Source: Terriglobia bacterium (GTDB taxonomy: Bacteria > Acidobacteriota > Terriglobia > Bryobacterales > Bryobacteraceae). From it: a stretch of 64,000 bases of DNA. Position 1 is the stretch's first letter, and the number at the start of each line of letters is the position of its first letter. A program made the position numbers and the translations under genes. This document shows, piece after piece, positions 17,464 through 26,780 of the stretch. The notes under the pieces were generated by a model. That model worked only from the letters and a program-made list of their open reading frames with translations, was not told the DNA's origin and made no database searches. The stretch spans positions 1 to 64,000 of the forward strand of contig JAIQFK010000034.1 in the NCBI GenBank assembly GCA_020073305.1, given 5' to 3'.

Positions 17464-18675
17464 ATGCGTGTCCGGATCTTTGAGTGCGCCGGCCTGCTGG
17501 CTGCTCTCTTGCTAACGGGATGTTCCGGCAAAGGCACAGTCACCGCCGTGGCCGCGCCTGAGGCGCCTGTCACCGTAGCAACCGTGGTCCAGCGGACTGC
17601 GCCGGTTGACGTTCACGTGATCGGCAACGTCGAAGCCTACGAAATCATTTCGGTGAAAAGCCAGGTTGGTGGCATCCTGGAGCGCGTCTTCATCCAGGAA
17701 GGCGATTACGTGAAGAAGGCCGACCGGCTTTTCACCATCGATCCGCGCCCGTATGACGCGGCGGTAAAACAAGCCGAGGCCAATCTGCTGCACGACAGCG
17801 CTGCGTTGAAACAGGCGGAAGCCAACCTGCGCCGGGACATCGCGCAGGAGAAATTCTCGCGCACGCAAGCTGGCCGCTATGCCCGCCTGTATGACAAGAA
17901 CGTGGTCGCGAAACAGGAAGCCGAGCAGTTCGAGACCGACGCGGATGCGAAGCAGGAGACGGTGATGGCCGATCGCGCCGCCATTGAAACCGCGAAAGCG
18001 GCCGCGGCGGCAGATGAGGCCGCGCTGGACAGCGCCAAGGTCCAGCTCAGCTACACCCGGATTGATTCGCCCATCAACGGACGCACCGGAAACCTGAACG
18101 TCAAACAGGGCAATGTCGTCAGACCGAATGACGTCGAACTGATCACCATCAACCGGCTGGAGCCGATCTATGTGACCTTCTCCATTCCCGAGGACCGCCT
18201 GGCCGAGGTCCGGCCGGCCATGGCGCGGGGACACAAACTGGCGGTAATGGCGAATCCCGGCAAGGGCGATGACGCCGGCTGGGAAACCGGAGAACTCACG
18301 TTCATCGACAATGCGGTCGATGAGACCACCGGCACCATCAAGCTAAAAGGAACATTCCCGAACACCAGCCACAGGCTGTGGCCCGGCAAATTCGTCCGCG
18401 TGGCGCTCCGGTTGGGGACCCTGCAGGACGCTCTGCTGGTGCCTACGCAGGCAGTACAGACCGGTCAGGACGGAGATTACGTTTTCGTGGTCAAGCCGGA
18501 TATGACCGTCGAATCGCGCTCCGTGGTGGCCGGAGTGCGGGTGGATACCGACGAGGTTATTGAGAAGGGCCTGCGTGCGGGAGAGACGGTGGTAACCGAA
18601 GGGCATGTCCGGCTGGTATCGGGGACGCGGGTGAGGATCAAGAACGCGATCCCGGGGACTCTCAGTAAACGGTAG
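17464..18675 (+). CDS. RND efflux periplasmic adaptor (MdtA-like membrane fusion lipoprotein)
   Basis: 403 aa from the ATG at 17464, chosen because it gives a proper lipoprotein signal (LLALLLTGCSG; lipobox Cys at residue 20); TTG and GTG codons further upstream only extend a polar lead. It contains the biotinyl-lipoyl halves (VKSQVGGILERVFIQEGDYVKKAD and TRIDSPINGRTGNLNVKQGNVV), a coiled-coil hairpin between them (about 95-190) and a beta-barrel. It bridges the inner-membrane pump encoded next to it and an outer-membrane channel, which is not encoded here. Start-to-pump spacing is 26 bases, so the pair is one operon. Confidence 0.93.
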   Translation: MRVRIFECAGLLAALLLTGCSGKGTVTAVAAPEAPVTVATVVQRTAPVDVHVIGNVEAYEIISVKSQVGGILERVFIQEGDYVKKADRLFTIDPRPYDAAVKQAEANLLHDSAALKQAEANLRRDIAQEKFSRTQAGRYARLYDKNVVAKQEAEQFETDADAKQETVMADRAAIETAKAAAAADEAALDSAKVQLSYTRIDSPINGRTGNLNVKQGNVVRPNDVELITINRLEPIYVTFSIPEDRLAEVRPAMARGHKLAVMANPGKGDDAGWETGELTFIDNAVDETTGTIKLKGTFPNTSHRLWPGKFVRVALRLGTLQDALLVPTQAVQTGQDGDYVFVVKPDMTVESRSVVAGVRVDTDEVIEKGLRAGETVVTEGHVRLVSGTRVRIKNAIPGTLSKR

Positions 18676-18701
18676 CGGCTGCCCGCGAGGAGGAGACGAC
18701 T

Positions 18702-21700
18702 ATTTCCGACTTATTCATCCGCCGGCCGGTTGCCACCGCCCTGGTGATGCTGGCGATCGTGCTGTTCGGGGTTGTGGCCTACCGCACCCTGCCTGTCAGC
18801 GATCTGCCCAACGTCGACTTCCCGACGCTGGTCGTGAATGGCAGTCTGCCCGGCGCGAGCCCGGAGACGATGGCATCCGCGGTGGCGACGCCGCTCGAGC
18901 GCCAGTTCTCCACCATCCCCGGCCTGGATTCGATGATCTCCTCGAGCGCTCTCGGCGTGACCTCGATCACCCTGCAATTCGACTTGAATCGCAACCTGGA
19001 TGGCGCCGCGACCGATGTGCAGAGCGCCATCACGCAGGCGAGCCCGTTGCTGCCGCCCGGCATGCCCAGCCCGCCCTTTTTCCGCAAAGTGAATCCGGCC
19101 GACCAGCCGATTCTGTACATCGCGGTGGCCTCGCCCACTCTGCCGATGTGGGAAGTGGACGAATACGCCGAAACCATCATGGCGCAGCGCATCTCGATGG
19201 TGAACGGCGTGGCGCAAGTACTGGTGCAGGGCGCGCAAAAATATGCCGTTCACGCTCAGGTGGACCCGCAGCTTATGGCCGCCAAGCAGATCGGGATCAA
19301 TGAGGTGGAAGACGCGCTGCGGAATTGGAACGTGCTACTCCCCACCGGCACTCTCTGGGGTCCGCACAATGCCTACACGGTGCTCTCGAACGGGCAACTC
19401 GAGCGGGCCGCCCAGTACCAGCCCATGATCGTGGCCTATCGCAATGGCGCGCCGGTGCGGCTTTCGGACATCGGGCGGGCGATCGACAGTGTCGAGAATG
19501 ACAAGACCGCCTCCTGGCACTACCACAAAATCCACGGCGAGCGCCGCTCCATCTCGCTCCAGGTCCAGCGACAGCCCGGCACCAACACGGTCGAGGTGGC
19601 CGAAGCCGTCAAGGCGCTGCTGCCGGCTTTTCGGGCGCAGATCCCGTCCTCGGTCGACATGTCGATCGTCTACGATCGTTCGCAACTCATCAAGGAAGGT
19701 TTCAAGGATGTCCAGTTCACCATGCTGCTGACGCTGGGGCTGGTCATCATGGTTATCTTCCTGTTCCTGCGCAATATCTCCGCCACCATCATCCCCAGCC
19801 TGGCGCTGCCTTTCTCCATCGTGGGCACATTCGCCGTCATGTATCTGATGGATTTCAGTCTGGACCAGCTCTCCATGATGGCGCTCATCCTGTGCATCGG
19901 GTTCGTGGTGGACGATGCCATCGTGATGCTGGAAAACATCGTGCGCCATATGGAACGCGGCGCCCGTCCGATGGAGGCGGCCTTTGCCGGCTCGAGAGAA
20001 ATCGGATTCACCATCATTTCCATGACTCTGTCCCTGGCGGCGGTTTTCATCCCGGTGCTCTTCATGGGCGGAATTCTCGGACGCCTGTTCCGCGAGTTTG
20101 CCGTCACCATCGTTGTGGCCATTCTGATCTCCGGCTTCGTGTCGATTTCGCTGACCCCGATGCTCTGCAGCCGTTTTCTGCGGCCGCCTTCCGCCAAGGA
20201 GCACGGACGCGTGTACAAGACGACGCAGCGGTTTTTCGACGGCATGCTGCACGCGTATGAGATCAGTTTGCGCCAGGCTTTGGGTCATCGTCCCGTGATT
20301 ATGGCGGCTTTCGTCCTGATCCTGGCGGCCAGCGTATATCTCTTCATCAAGATCCCGAAAGGTTTCATTCCGGACCAGGACACGGATTCGATCTTTACCA
20401 TTGTCGAGGGAGCGCAGGGTACCTCGTTCGACCAGATGAAGGAGTATCAGCAGGCTGTGGCGCGCGTGGCCATCCAAGACCCGAACATTCAGGAGTTCAA
20501 CTCGACGGCCGGTGGCAGCTTCGCGGGAATAGCGGGTCCCAATTTCGGCCGCATGTTCTTTCATCTGGTGCCGCGGGCCACGCGCGAACTCGACGTGAAT
20601 CAGGTCATGGCGGAGTTGCGTCCGAAACTCGGGCAGTTCCCCGGCGTCCGCGTGTTCATGCAGAATCCGCCCACGATTCGCATCGGCGGCCAGCTCACGA
20701 AGAGCCTTTACCAATTCACTCTGCAGAGCCCCGACACCAGGGAACTGTATCGCCAGGCGCCCATCGTGGAACGGGAAGTGGCACGCCTGTCCGGCGTTCG
20801 CGATGTCACCAGCGATCTTCTGATTCAGAACCCGCAGGTGAACATCGTGGTCGATCGGGATAAAGCCGCCGCCCTCAAGCTGAACGTCAGTCAGGTGGAA
20901 AACGCGCTGTATGACTCTTTCGGCTTGCGCTGGGTGTCAACCATCTACGCTCCCACCAACCAGTACCGGGTGCTGCTGGAACTTCTTCCGAAATACCAGG
21001 CCCACCCGGACACGATGTCGCTGCTCTATATACGCTCCGGGGACGGGAAACTGGTGCCGTTGGATACGGTGGCTAAAGTGGTCAAAGACACGGGGCCGCA
21101 GAGCATCAACCACTACGGGCAGTTCCCCGCCGTCACGGTCTCGTTTAATCTGGCGCCCGGCCATTCCCTGGGCGATGCTGTTGACCAGATTCGCGAGGTT
21201 GCATCGCGCGTGCTGTCGCCGGCCGTCACCACCACCTTTCAGGGGAGTGCAAAAGCATTTCAGGATTCGCTCAAAAACCTCACGGTGCTGCTGGTTGTCG
21301 CCATCATGGTGGTGTACATCGTGCTGGGCATCCTGTACGAGAGTTTCATTCACCCGCTGACCATTTTGTCCGGTCTCCCGTCCGCCGGATTCGGCGCGCT
21401 GTTGACTCTCTATCTGTTTCACGTCGACCTCAACATCTACGCGTTTGTCGGGCTGATTATGCTGATCGGTATCGTGAAAAAGAATGCCATCATGCAGATC
21501 GACTTCGCATTGTCCGCCGAAAGACTGGAGGGCATGAAGCCGCTGGATGCGATTTACCGGGGATGCCTGATCCGCTTCCGGCCCATCATGATGACGACCA
21601 TGGCGGCGCTGCTGGGCGCGGTGCCGATCGCCGTAGGATACGGAGCGGGCGGCGAGGCCCGGCGCCCCTTGGGACTGTGCGTGGTGGGCGGCCTGCTGTT

Positions 21701-21830
21701 CTCACAGTTGGTCACCCTCTATCTCACACCGGTCATTTACACTTACCTGGCGGCCCTGGCCACGCCGCGCAGAACGCCGAAAGACCGCAAGAAGCCGCAG
21801 GTAGCGCAGCCGGAACCCGTCCACGCCTGA
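18702..21830 (+). CDS. RND-family multidrug efflux pump (MdtB/MdtC-like), ATT start proposed
   Basis: Read from 18702 the protein has 1042 residues and begins ISDLFIRRPVATALVMLAI, matching the conserved N-terminal FIRRPVAT of HAE1 pumps. The first standard start in frame is a GTG at 18744, which would delete this motif and part of TM1. AGGAGGA (18688-18694) is perfectly spaced for ATT at 18702. Other family signs: GASPETMASAVATPLE, the NLDGAATDVQSAI block, D-D pair in TM4 (CIGFVVDDAIVMLEN), twelve TM helices and two large porter loops. It uses proton motive force to extrude small molecules. Closest by feel to MdtC. No outer-membrane factor gene is adjacent. Confidence 0.93.
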   Translation: MSDLFIRRPVATALVMLAIVLFGVVAYRTLPVSDLPNVDFPTLVVNGSLPGASPETMASAVATPLERQFSTIPGLDSMISSSALGVTSITLQFDLNRNLDGAATDVQSAITQASPLLPPGMPSPPFFRKVNPADQPILYIAVASPTLPMWEVDEYAETIMAQRISMVNGVAQVLVQGAQKYAVHAQVDPQLMAAKQIGINEVEDALRNWNVLLPTGTLWGPHNAYTVLSNGQLERAAQYQPMIVAYRNGAPVRLSDIGRAIDSVENDKTASWHYHKIHGERRSISLQVQRQPGTNTVEVAEAVKALLPAFRAQIPSSVDMSIVYDRSQLIKEGFKDVQFTMLLTLGLVIMVIFLFLRNISATIIPSLALPFSIVGTFAVMYLMDFSLDQLSMMALILCIGFVVDDAIVMLENIVRHMERGARPMEAAFAGSREIGFTIISMTLSLAAVFIPVLFMGGILGRLFREFAVTIVVAILISGFVSISLTPMLCSRFLRPPSAKEHGRVYKTTQRFFDGMLHAYEISLRQALGHRPVIMAAFVLILAASVYLFIKIPKGFIPDQDTDSIFTIVEGAQGTSFDQMKEYQQAVARVAIQDPNIQEFNSTAGGSFAGIAGPNFGRMFFHLVPRATRELDVNQVMAELRPKLGQFPGVRVFMQNPPTIRIGGQLTKSLYQFTLQSPDTRELYRQAPIVEREVARLSGVRDVTSDLLIQNPQVNIVVDRDKAAALKLNVSQVENALYDSFGLRWVSTIYAPTNQYRVLLELLPKYQAHPDTMSLLYIRSGDGKLVPLDTVAKVVKDTGPQSINHYGQFPAVTVSFNLAPGHSLGDAVDQIREVASRVLSPAVTTTFQGSAKAFQDSLKNLTVLLVVAIMVVYIVLGILYESFIHPLTILSGLPSAGFGALLTLYLFHVDLNIYAFVGLIMLIGIVKKNAIMQIDFALSAERLEGMKPLDAIYRGCLIRFRPIMMTTMAALLGAVPIAVGYGAGGEARRPLGLCVVGGLLFSQLVTLYLTPVIYTYLAALATPRRTPKDRKKPQVAQPEPVHA

Positions 21831-21835
21831 GTCTC

Positions 21836-23206
21836 CTACCGGGCGGGCGTGAGGGGCATTCGTCCGTGAAGTGTAATGGCGTCTAGGACCCGCTGGACTT
21901 CTTCGCGCCGATAAGGTTCAGAGATCAGATCGAAGGCCCCGGTCTCGAGTAGATCCAACCACCCCCCGTCGATTTGCGTCAAGCACACGATCCGCGGAGT
22001 GTATTCGGAGCGGCGGTAGGCCAGGTGGACCAGATCGTGAAATGCTCCGTCGGGCAGCAATCGCGCGCTGAATATCGCCCGAATCGAAAGGGCGGTCTCC
22101 AGAGTCTGGCGCGCTTCCGCACAGGAGAATGCCGTGAATACTTCGGCGCCGCATTGCTCCACCAGAGGCCGAAGCTTCACCATTTGCTCCGGCGGCATGA
22201 CCATCAGAACTTCCAACCGTGGAGTGCCCGTAGTTCGGGCGCCCGCCGCCGACGCGCGGCACGCCTCCTGCACAATGGGCTCAGCGATGTCCCGGAGAGC
22301 CGTCCAGTCGAGGCTGCTGCCCAATTCGCTGTCGGAGCCGGCCGCGAGATTCGATCCGCCCCAGATCTTCGCACCGGGCATATCCTCGGCAGCCTGGAAG
22401 GCCTCAATCAGTTTCGTGACCTGAAAGGTATCCTCATCGTAAGGCGAGCCACGAATGACGCTATAGGTGTAGCGGCCGTTCTTCCGCCGGCACACCAGGC
22501 TGATCAGATTCGTGTGTCCCTGTGCTGCCAGGATCAGACGTGAGTTGGGATCGCCCTTCTCATCGGCAATCACAAAGCCATGAGGTGACCGGTACAGGAT
22601 TGTTGGTTCCGCGGTGATCGGCGCAGTTCCCGCTCGTCCTTCAACCAGATCCTCCAAGCGGTCACAGACCTGCCGGATGGTATCTTTCACCAGGGCCTCG
22701 TCCTCCAGCATCTTGCCCTGCATCCGCTGTCGCCGGAACGGCTCGAATACCCAAGTGAAGTGGTTCTCGACGACTTCGTCCAGATCGATGGGGTAGAGTC
22801 CGCCGCACACGTCGATCTTGTTGTTGAATTGCACGATCCAGCGCAGCAACGGATCGGCGTGAAACCGCTCCAGCAATTCGTGATACTCCAGGATGAAGGC
22901 CGCCAGGCACACGTCCTGGTCTGCATTCCAGACATAAACCGGAATCGGACACCGCTGCCGCAGCCACTTCTGCATCAGCCGGCCCTGGCGAACGGCCATA
23001 TAGGCCTGCATCGCGGCGCTCATCGTGGCCTCGCGAATCACGCCCGCATGATGGTCGAAATGAACATAGTGCCCCCGGTGCCCCGGGGTATCATCCATGA
23101 CTTCGAGCCCGATCGAGTACTCCGGTGCGGCGGCAGTGAAATCATCCCAGCTTTCGAAGCGCTTCGCGGGTACCCGTAGGTCGATGTATCTGAAATTCTT
23201 CCCCAT
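21836..23206 (-). CDS. DHH-like phosphoesterase-type domain fused to a degenerate receiver domain
   Basis: 456 aa from the ATG at 23206 (preceded by GGTGGGGGTGA). The N-terminal part has YVHFDHHAGVIREAT and WNADQDVCLAAFILEYHELL, resembling the Asp/His metal motifs of DHH-type phosphoesterases, followed by PIDLDEVVENHFTWVFEP. The C-terminal ~115 residues (VLMVMPPEQMVKLRPLVEQC ... LPDGAFHDLV ... FDLISEPYRREEVQRVLDAI) follow the response-regulator fold order, but the phosphoacceptor Asp before LPDG is replaced by Ser/Ala (IFSARLLPDG). It converges on the pump gene with a 5-base gap. The N-terminal family is a tentative call; the receiver-like domain is clearer. Cytoplasmic. Confidence 0.6.
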   Translation of the reverse strand: MGKNFRYIDLRVPAKRFESWDDFTAAAPEYSIGLEVMDDTPGHRGHYVHFDHHAGVIREATMSAAMQAYMAVRQGRLMQKWLRQRCPIPVYVWNADQDVCLAAFILEYHELLERFHADPLLRWIVQFNNKIDVCGGLYPIDLDEVVENHFTWVFEPFRRQRMQGKMLEDEALVKDTIRQVCDRLEDLVEGRAGTAPITAEPTILYRSPHGFVIADEKGDPNSRLILAAQGHTNLISLVCRRKNGRYTYSVIRGSPYDEDTFQVTKLIEAFQAAEDMPGAKIWGGSNLAAGSDSELGSSLDWTALRDIAEPIVQEACRASAAGARTTGTPRLEVLMVMPPEQMVKLRPLVEQCGAEVFTAFSCAEARQTLETALSIRAIFSARLLPDGAFHDLVHLAYRRSEYTPRIVCLTQIDGGWLDLLETGAFDLISEPYRREEVQRVLDAITLHGRMPLTPAR

Positions 23207-23423
23207 GATGTCACCCCCACCGAAGGTCCGCTTGCGCTGGCCTAGAAAATGTGAAAAACGGGTCGGGCACGCCCGACCGATCCTTATTGTAAGGACCCTG
23301 CGCGTTGAACGCCAGCCTGATCGTAAGCCCAAAATCGCGTTGCGAGGGGACGATGCGGGCGCGCATCAGTACTGAAGTGCGCAACCTCAAAATAACTCTC
23401 AACGCCGCGCGCCAGGCCCCCAA

Positions 23424-23870
23424 TCAGCGGTACACAGGCCTTGCCGGGGGCACGACGGTGTATCGAGACTGCAGGAACGCCACGGTATCGACCAACTGCT
23501 GCACCGTCATCCGGTCCCTGTAGTCCGGCATGCGCGATTTGCCGCCAACGGTGATCAGATCTCTGGGGTAGGGAGCCAGCGCATACGACGGGTTGACAAT
23601 TGACGTTACCAGATAACCATCGGTCACTTCCGTGGGTACCTGGCCTCCCAGTGCGACCATCACGGGAGCCTGGACCGCAGGCTTGGGCAGGTTTACGCCG
23701 GATACCTGGTGGCACTGGTAGCATCCAAGAGCAACAAAAGAAGCTTTCCCATTTTCTACATCACCATCCAGCGGCAGGCGAAAGCCCGCCGATGAGTGGC
23801 GCCCGGTATCGCACGCTACAACTCCACCGAGAAGCAGGATGATCGGTAACAACTTAAGTGAGCTCAACAT
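23424..23870 (-). CDS. Mono-heme c-type cytochrome, lipoprotein
   Basis: 148 aa. A lipoprotein signal ends in GGVVAC (Cys20). The heme attachment motif is CYQCH (50-54) and SRMPDY supplies a likely distal methionine, as in class I cytochromes c. It would be anchored to the membrane on the periplasmic side and shuttle electrons. The start is decided by an almost ideal ribosome binding site, AAGGAGGTGA, four bases before the ATG. It is monocistronic; the next gene upstream is divergent and over 400 bases away. Confidence 0.9.
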   Translation of the reverse strand: MLSSLKLLPIILLLGGVVACDTGRHSSAGFRLPLDGDVENGKASFVALGCYQCHQVSGVNLPKPAVQAPVMVALGGQVPTEVTDGYLVTSIVNPSYALAPYPRDLITVGGKSRMPDYRDRMTVQQLVDTVAFLQSRYTVVPPARPVYR

Positions 23871-24277
23871 AGGTCACCTCCTTGAGCTTGGCGGGCAAAC
23901 CTATCCGGTCGCGAGGCGCGGCAACAATAACACACCTCTCTATCCGAAATAGTAGGCTAAACATTTCAGCGCGTCAAGGCCACCGCGTTCGGGGTTCGCG
24001 GGGAAGGGAATTTGGCACCAGGTCTAGGGGAATTCACCCAGGGGCACGGCTGTGCGGTGCTCCAGGCTCATGTTACTAAAGGCTTCAGTCTCTGGTAACT
24101 GATTTGCTCCCTGCCCGGTGACAACTCTTCTAGACCAGCGATGAGTCCGCAGAGACGTCACCGTTGAGGATCAGCAGACCCATGCTAGATCGCGGCCACT
24201 AGAGTTCGAGCTATCGGCCTGAGGTTGGTTTGCCGATGACTTACTAGGGCCTGAGAGCAAGGAGGTCTTGATTCCGG
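23871..24277. other. 407-bp intergenic region without a recognisable gene
   Basis: This gap separates divergent genes. It holds the ribosome binding site of the cytochrome gene at its left end and AAGGAGGT (24259-24266) for the next gene at its right end. A GTTAC/GTAAC inverted repeat is visible near 24070-24100 but is short. I see no tRNA, repeat array or credible open frame. Confidence 0.6.
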
Positions 24278-24937
24278 ATGACTCTGCGCACCCTCCAGTG
24301 GGCCGTCTTCCTGACGTTCTGTACCCTCCCCGGTTCGGGAGAACCCATGACTGCCGGCGCTTGCACGGCTCCGGTTAGCGTGTACACGCACTTCGAACAA
24401 GCATATTCCGAACCGCTGTTGGAAAACATGAAGGAAGAAGTCCGTTCGATTATGGCTCCGATCGGTCTTGAGCTCCAGTGGCGCACCCTCGATGCCCACG
24501 CGCCCACGGGCCTGTCCAGCGAATTGGCCGTCGTGTCATTCAAAGGCAAGTGCCGGATGGACGATCTGCTGCTGCCGTCTGTCAACTCGGGGAATCTGGG
24601 CTGGAGCTATGCGCTGGAGGGCCATGTCTCTCCGTTCAGCGATGTGGACTGTGACCGCGTCCGGCAGTTCATCAATCCTTCTGTGCTCCACGCAAAGTGG
24701 GTAGATCGCGACGCCATCCTCGGACGGGCACTGGGCCGGGTTCTGGCTCACGAACTGTATCATATCTTCGCGGACAGCAAGCGGCACGCACGGGTCGGGC
24801 TGGCGAAGGCCTTCTTCTCACCTCGTGATCTGGTCTCCGATCATTTCACCCTGGAGGAGAGAGACGCCGAAACGCTGCGTAATGGAAAATTGCACGGTGT
24901 ACTCGAGCAGGCTGCGTCGTTCCCCAGTTGTCCCTGA
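24278..24937 (+). CDS. Secreted putative HExxH metalloprotein, acidobacterial hypothetical
   Basis: 219 aa with a signal peptide (LQWAVFLTFCTLPGSGE). The central feature is a helix carrying HELYH (158-162) followed by His170, i.e. HExxH-x7-H, in VLAHELYHIFADSKRHAR. This is a plausible zinc-protease site (gluzincin or related), although the downstream ligand spacing is not that of a family I can name. Four or five Cys could form disulfides after export. AAGGAGGT precedes the ATG by about 12 bases. The 3' end nearly meets the converging binding-protein gene (7-base gap). Confidence 0.6.
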   Translation: MTLRTLQWAVFLTFCTLPGSGEPMTAGACTAPVSVYTHFEQAYSEPLLENMKEEVRSIMAPIGLELQWRTLDAHAPTGLSSELAVVSFKGKCRMDDLLLPSVNSGNLGWSYALEGHVSPFSDVDCDRVRQFINPSVLHAKWVDRDAILGRALGRVLAHELYHIFADSKRHARVGLAKAFFSPRDLVSDHFTLEERDAETLRNGKLHGVLEQAASFPSCP

Positions 24938-24944
24938 CGCGCCT

Positions 24945-26780
24945 TCAACGCCCTTGTGGTTCGCCGTTCGAAGCGAACCGCATCTCGCCCAACTGCATTC
25001 CTGAGGACAAGACCTCGCGCAGCCGCCCCCGGTTGGCGCCGGCTTTCTCTGCCGCGTCGAGAAGGCAGCGCAGCGCCTCCCGCACGGAGGTATCGGGCGG
25101 GACGCGAAAGACCCACGGAATATTCACAGACGTCAGGCTGTGATCCGCCGAGATCGCAATCAGCGGCAGAAAAGCCTTGACCGCGAGTTGTTCGGCCAAG
25201 TGGCTCGAATTACGGTCGGTCGCAATCAATCCCAGCGCCTGGTCTTCGTAGATCAGCTTCACCAGGTCGTGCGAGGCCTTGCCCCACGGGACATCGGAGG
25301 GGATGGCGGTGAGACGGTAGCGGCCTGCATAGCGCTCGATCCATGGTGAAAGGCTGGCGGCCAGCCGCGCGGCGTCGGGTCCGAAAATTCCGATCCGCAC
25401 CGGTCCCTGCGGACAATCTGCCACAGGCGGCCCGTTGTACGAAACCGGCTTCTCCCCAACCCGCGCGTAGGGAATCTGCATCGGATAGCGGCGGAATTCA
25501 TACTTGCCGGATTTCACCGTTGCCAGGTACATCGGAACGATGTTCTTGCAGTTCGGGTCGAAGACCATCTCTCCGGTTACGCCTTTATAGCGCTCGAGAC
25601 CCGTAAGAGCATCCCGAATCCGGCCGCGATTCAGACCCGCGCGGCAGATGGACTGGAGCAGGATATTCATCGTGTCATAGGCGAGCGAAGCGAATACTTC
25701 GGGACGCTGGTTGAATTGCTTCTCGAAACGCTGGTTGAACGCGAGCCAGGCCGGATCGTCGCGTGTCAGGTCGAAAGGAAATACGATCTCGAGTCCTTCA
25801 GCGGCTTCACCTGCGACGCGCAGCAGGTCGTCACCCAGCACCCGGTAGCCGCCGAACACGCGCTGCTTCATGCCTATCTCGCGCAACTGTTTCAGAATGG
25901 CGCCGGCCGCTGGCGCATCGCCCCAAATGACAATTCCATCCGCGCCCGATTCACCGATGATCCGCAACTGGCGCCGAAAATCCGTATCGCCAGGCAGGTA
26001 TTTCTGCTCGATAAGAACCGGGTGGCCGAGCCTCCGCGAGGCGTCTTTGAACTTCAACACGCCGAAGCGGCCATACCGGTCGTTGACGCGTAGCAGCGCG
26101 ATTTTCTGCAGGCCGAGGTCGGTGTAGATGCGGCGCGCCAGCGTGTAGCTTTGCACGCGATCGTCCTGGATGGTGGTGAAGTACCAGGGAATGATGGTTT
26201 CGGGGATGGTAGGATCGGTCGCCGCGCTGTTGACGATGGGCACTTCCGCTTTGAGCGACACGCGCAGCGCGATATGCGTGGAATCGCCGCTGATCGATCC
26301 GAGCATGGCCCAGACCTTGTCGTCGTAAGCCATCTTGACGATCTCGTTGCTCGACGCTCCCCAAATCGCCTGGTCGTTGTGGACCATCAGCTTGAACGGT
26401 TTGCCGCAATAGCCACCCGCCCGGTTTCGCTCGTCGACCGCCAGTTGCGCGCCAGCGAGCATCATCTTGCCGAGTTGCTCCTGTGGGTGATTCTCCACCG
26501 GACCCAGGAAGCCGATGCGGACCTCGTCAATCTCGCCGGGTTTCACGGTTTCGACGTCGCGCGCGCCGCCGTTGTATTCCACCAGCTTGGTGTAGTGCTC
26601 GTAGTACGGCGTCGTGAACTTCGAAAACGGACGCAGATCCGCCGGTGCGTCGGCATACGGACGGAGCTCGCGATTCTGCGGCGGGCCGGGAGGATTGGCG
26701 CCACAGGAACACGGCGCCGCACCTTGTGCCCAGGCGAGCGCCACCGGAACGAGCGCGATCAGCCACCGCGGAGACATCAT
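24945..26780 (-). CDS. Periplasmic leucine-binding-protein-like receptor with an extra half domain
   Basis: 611 aa from the first of two adjacent ATG codons (26780; the second, 26777, has better spacing to AGGAGG). A signal peptide (WLIALVPVALAWAQ) precedes a Cys-rich CSCG start. Residues about 75-440 form a complete type I periplasmic-binding fold (VRIGFLGPVEN ... AMLGSISGDSTH ... NDRYGRFGVLKFKD), as in branched-chain amino acid receptors. A second N-lobe copy follows (VRIGIFGPDAARL ... LIATDRNSSHLAEQ ... IPWVFRVPPD). No transporter permease is nearby, so it may act as a sensor or ligand carrier. Its ATG overlaps the RidA stop by 4 bp. Last gene of a six-gene operon. Confidence 0.88.
   Translation of the reverse strand: MMSPRWLIALVPVALAWAQGAAPCSCGANPPGPPQNRELRPYADAPADLRPFSKFTTPYYEHYTKLVEYNGGARDVETVKPGEIDEVRIGFLGPVENHPQEQLGKMMLAGAQLAVDERNRAGGYCGKPFKLMVHNDQAIWGASSNEIVKMAYDDKVWAMLGSISGDSTHIALRVSLKAEVPIVNSAATDPTIPETIIPWYFTTIQDDRVQSYTLARRIYTDLGLQKIALLRVNDRYGRFGVLKFKDASRRLGHPVLIEQKYLPGDTDFRRQLRIIGESGADGIVIWGDAPAAGAILKQLREIGMKQRVFGGYRVLGDDLLRVAGEAAEGLEIVFPFDLTRDDPAWLAFNQRFEKQFNQRPEVFASLAYDTMNILLQSICRAGLNRGRIRDALTGLERYKGVTGEMVFDPNCKNIVPMYLATVKSGKYEFRRYPMQIPYARVGEKPVSYNGPPVADCPQGPVRIGIFGPDAARLAASLSPWIERYAGRYRLTAIPSDVPWGKASHDLVKLIYEDQALGLIATDRNSSHLAEQLAVKAFLPLIAISADHSLTSVNIPWVFRVPPDTSVREALRCLLDAAEKAGANRGRLREVLSSGMQLGEMRFASNGEPQGR

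Noticed and set aside
19335-20714. A 459-codon minus-strand open frame inside the RND pump gene
   Set aside because: His/Asp-rich antisense shadow; the pump frame is unambiguous.
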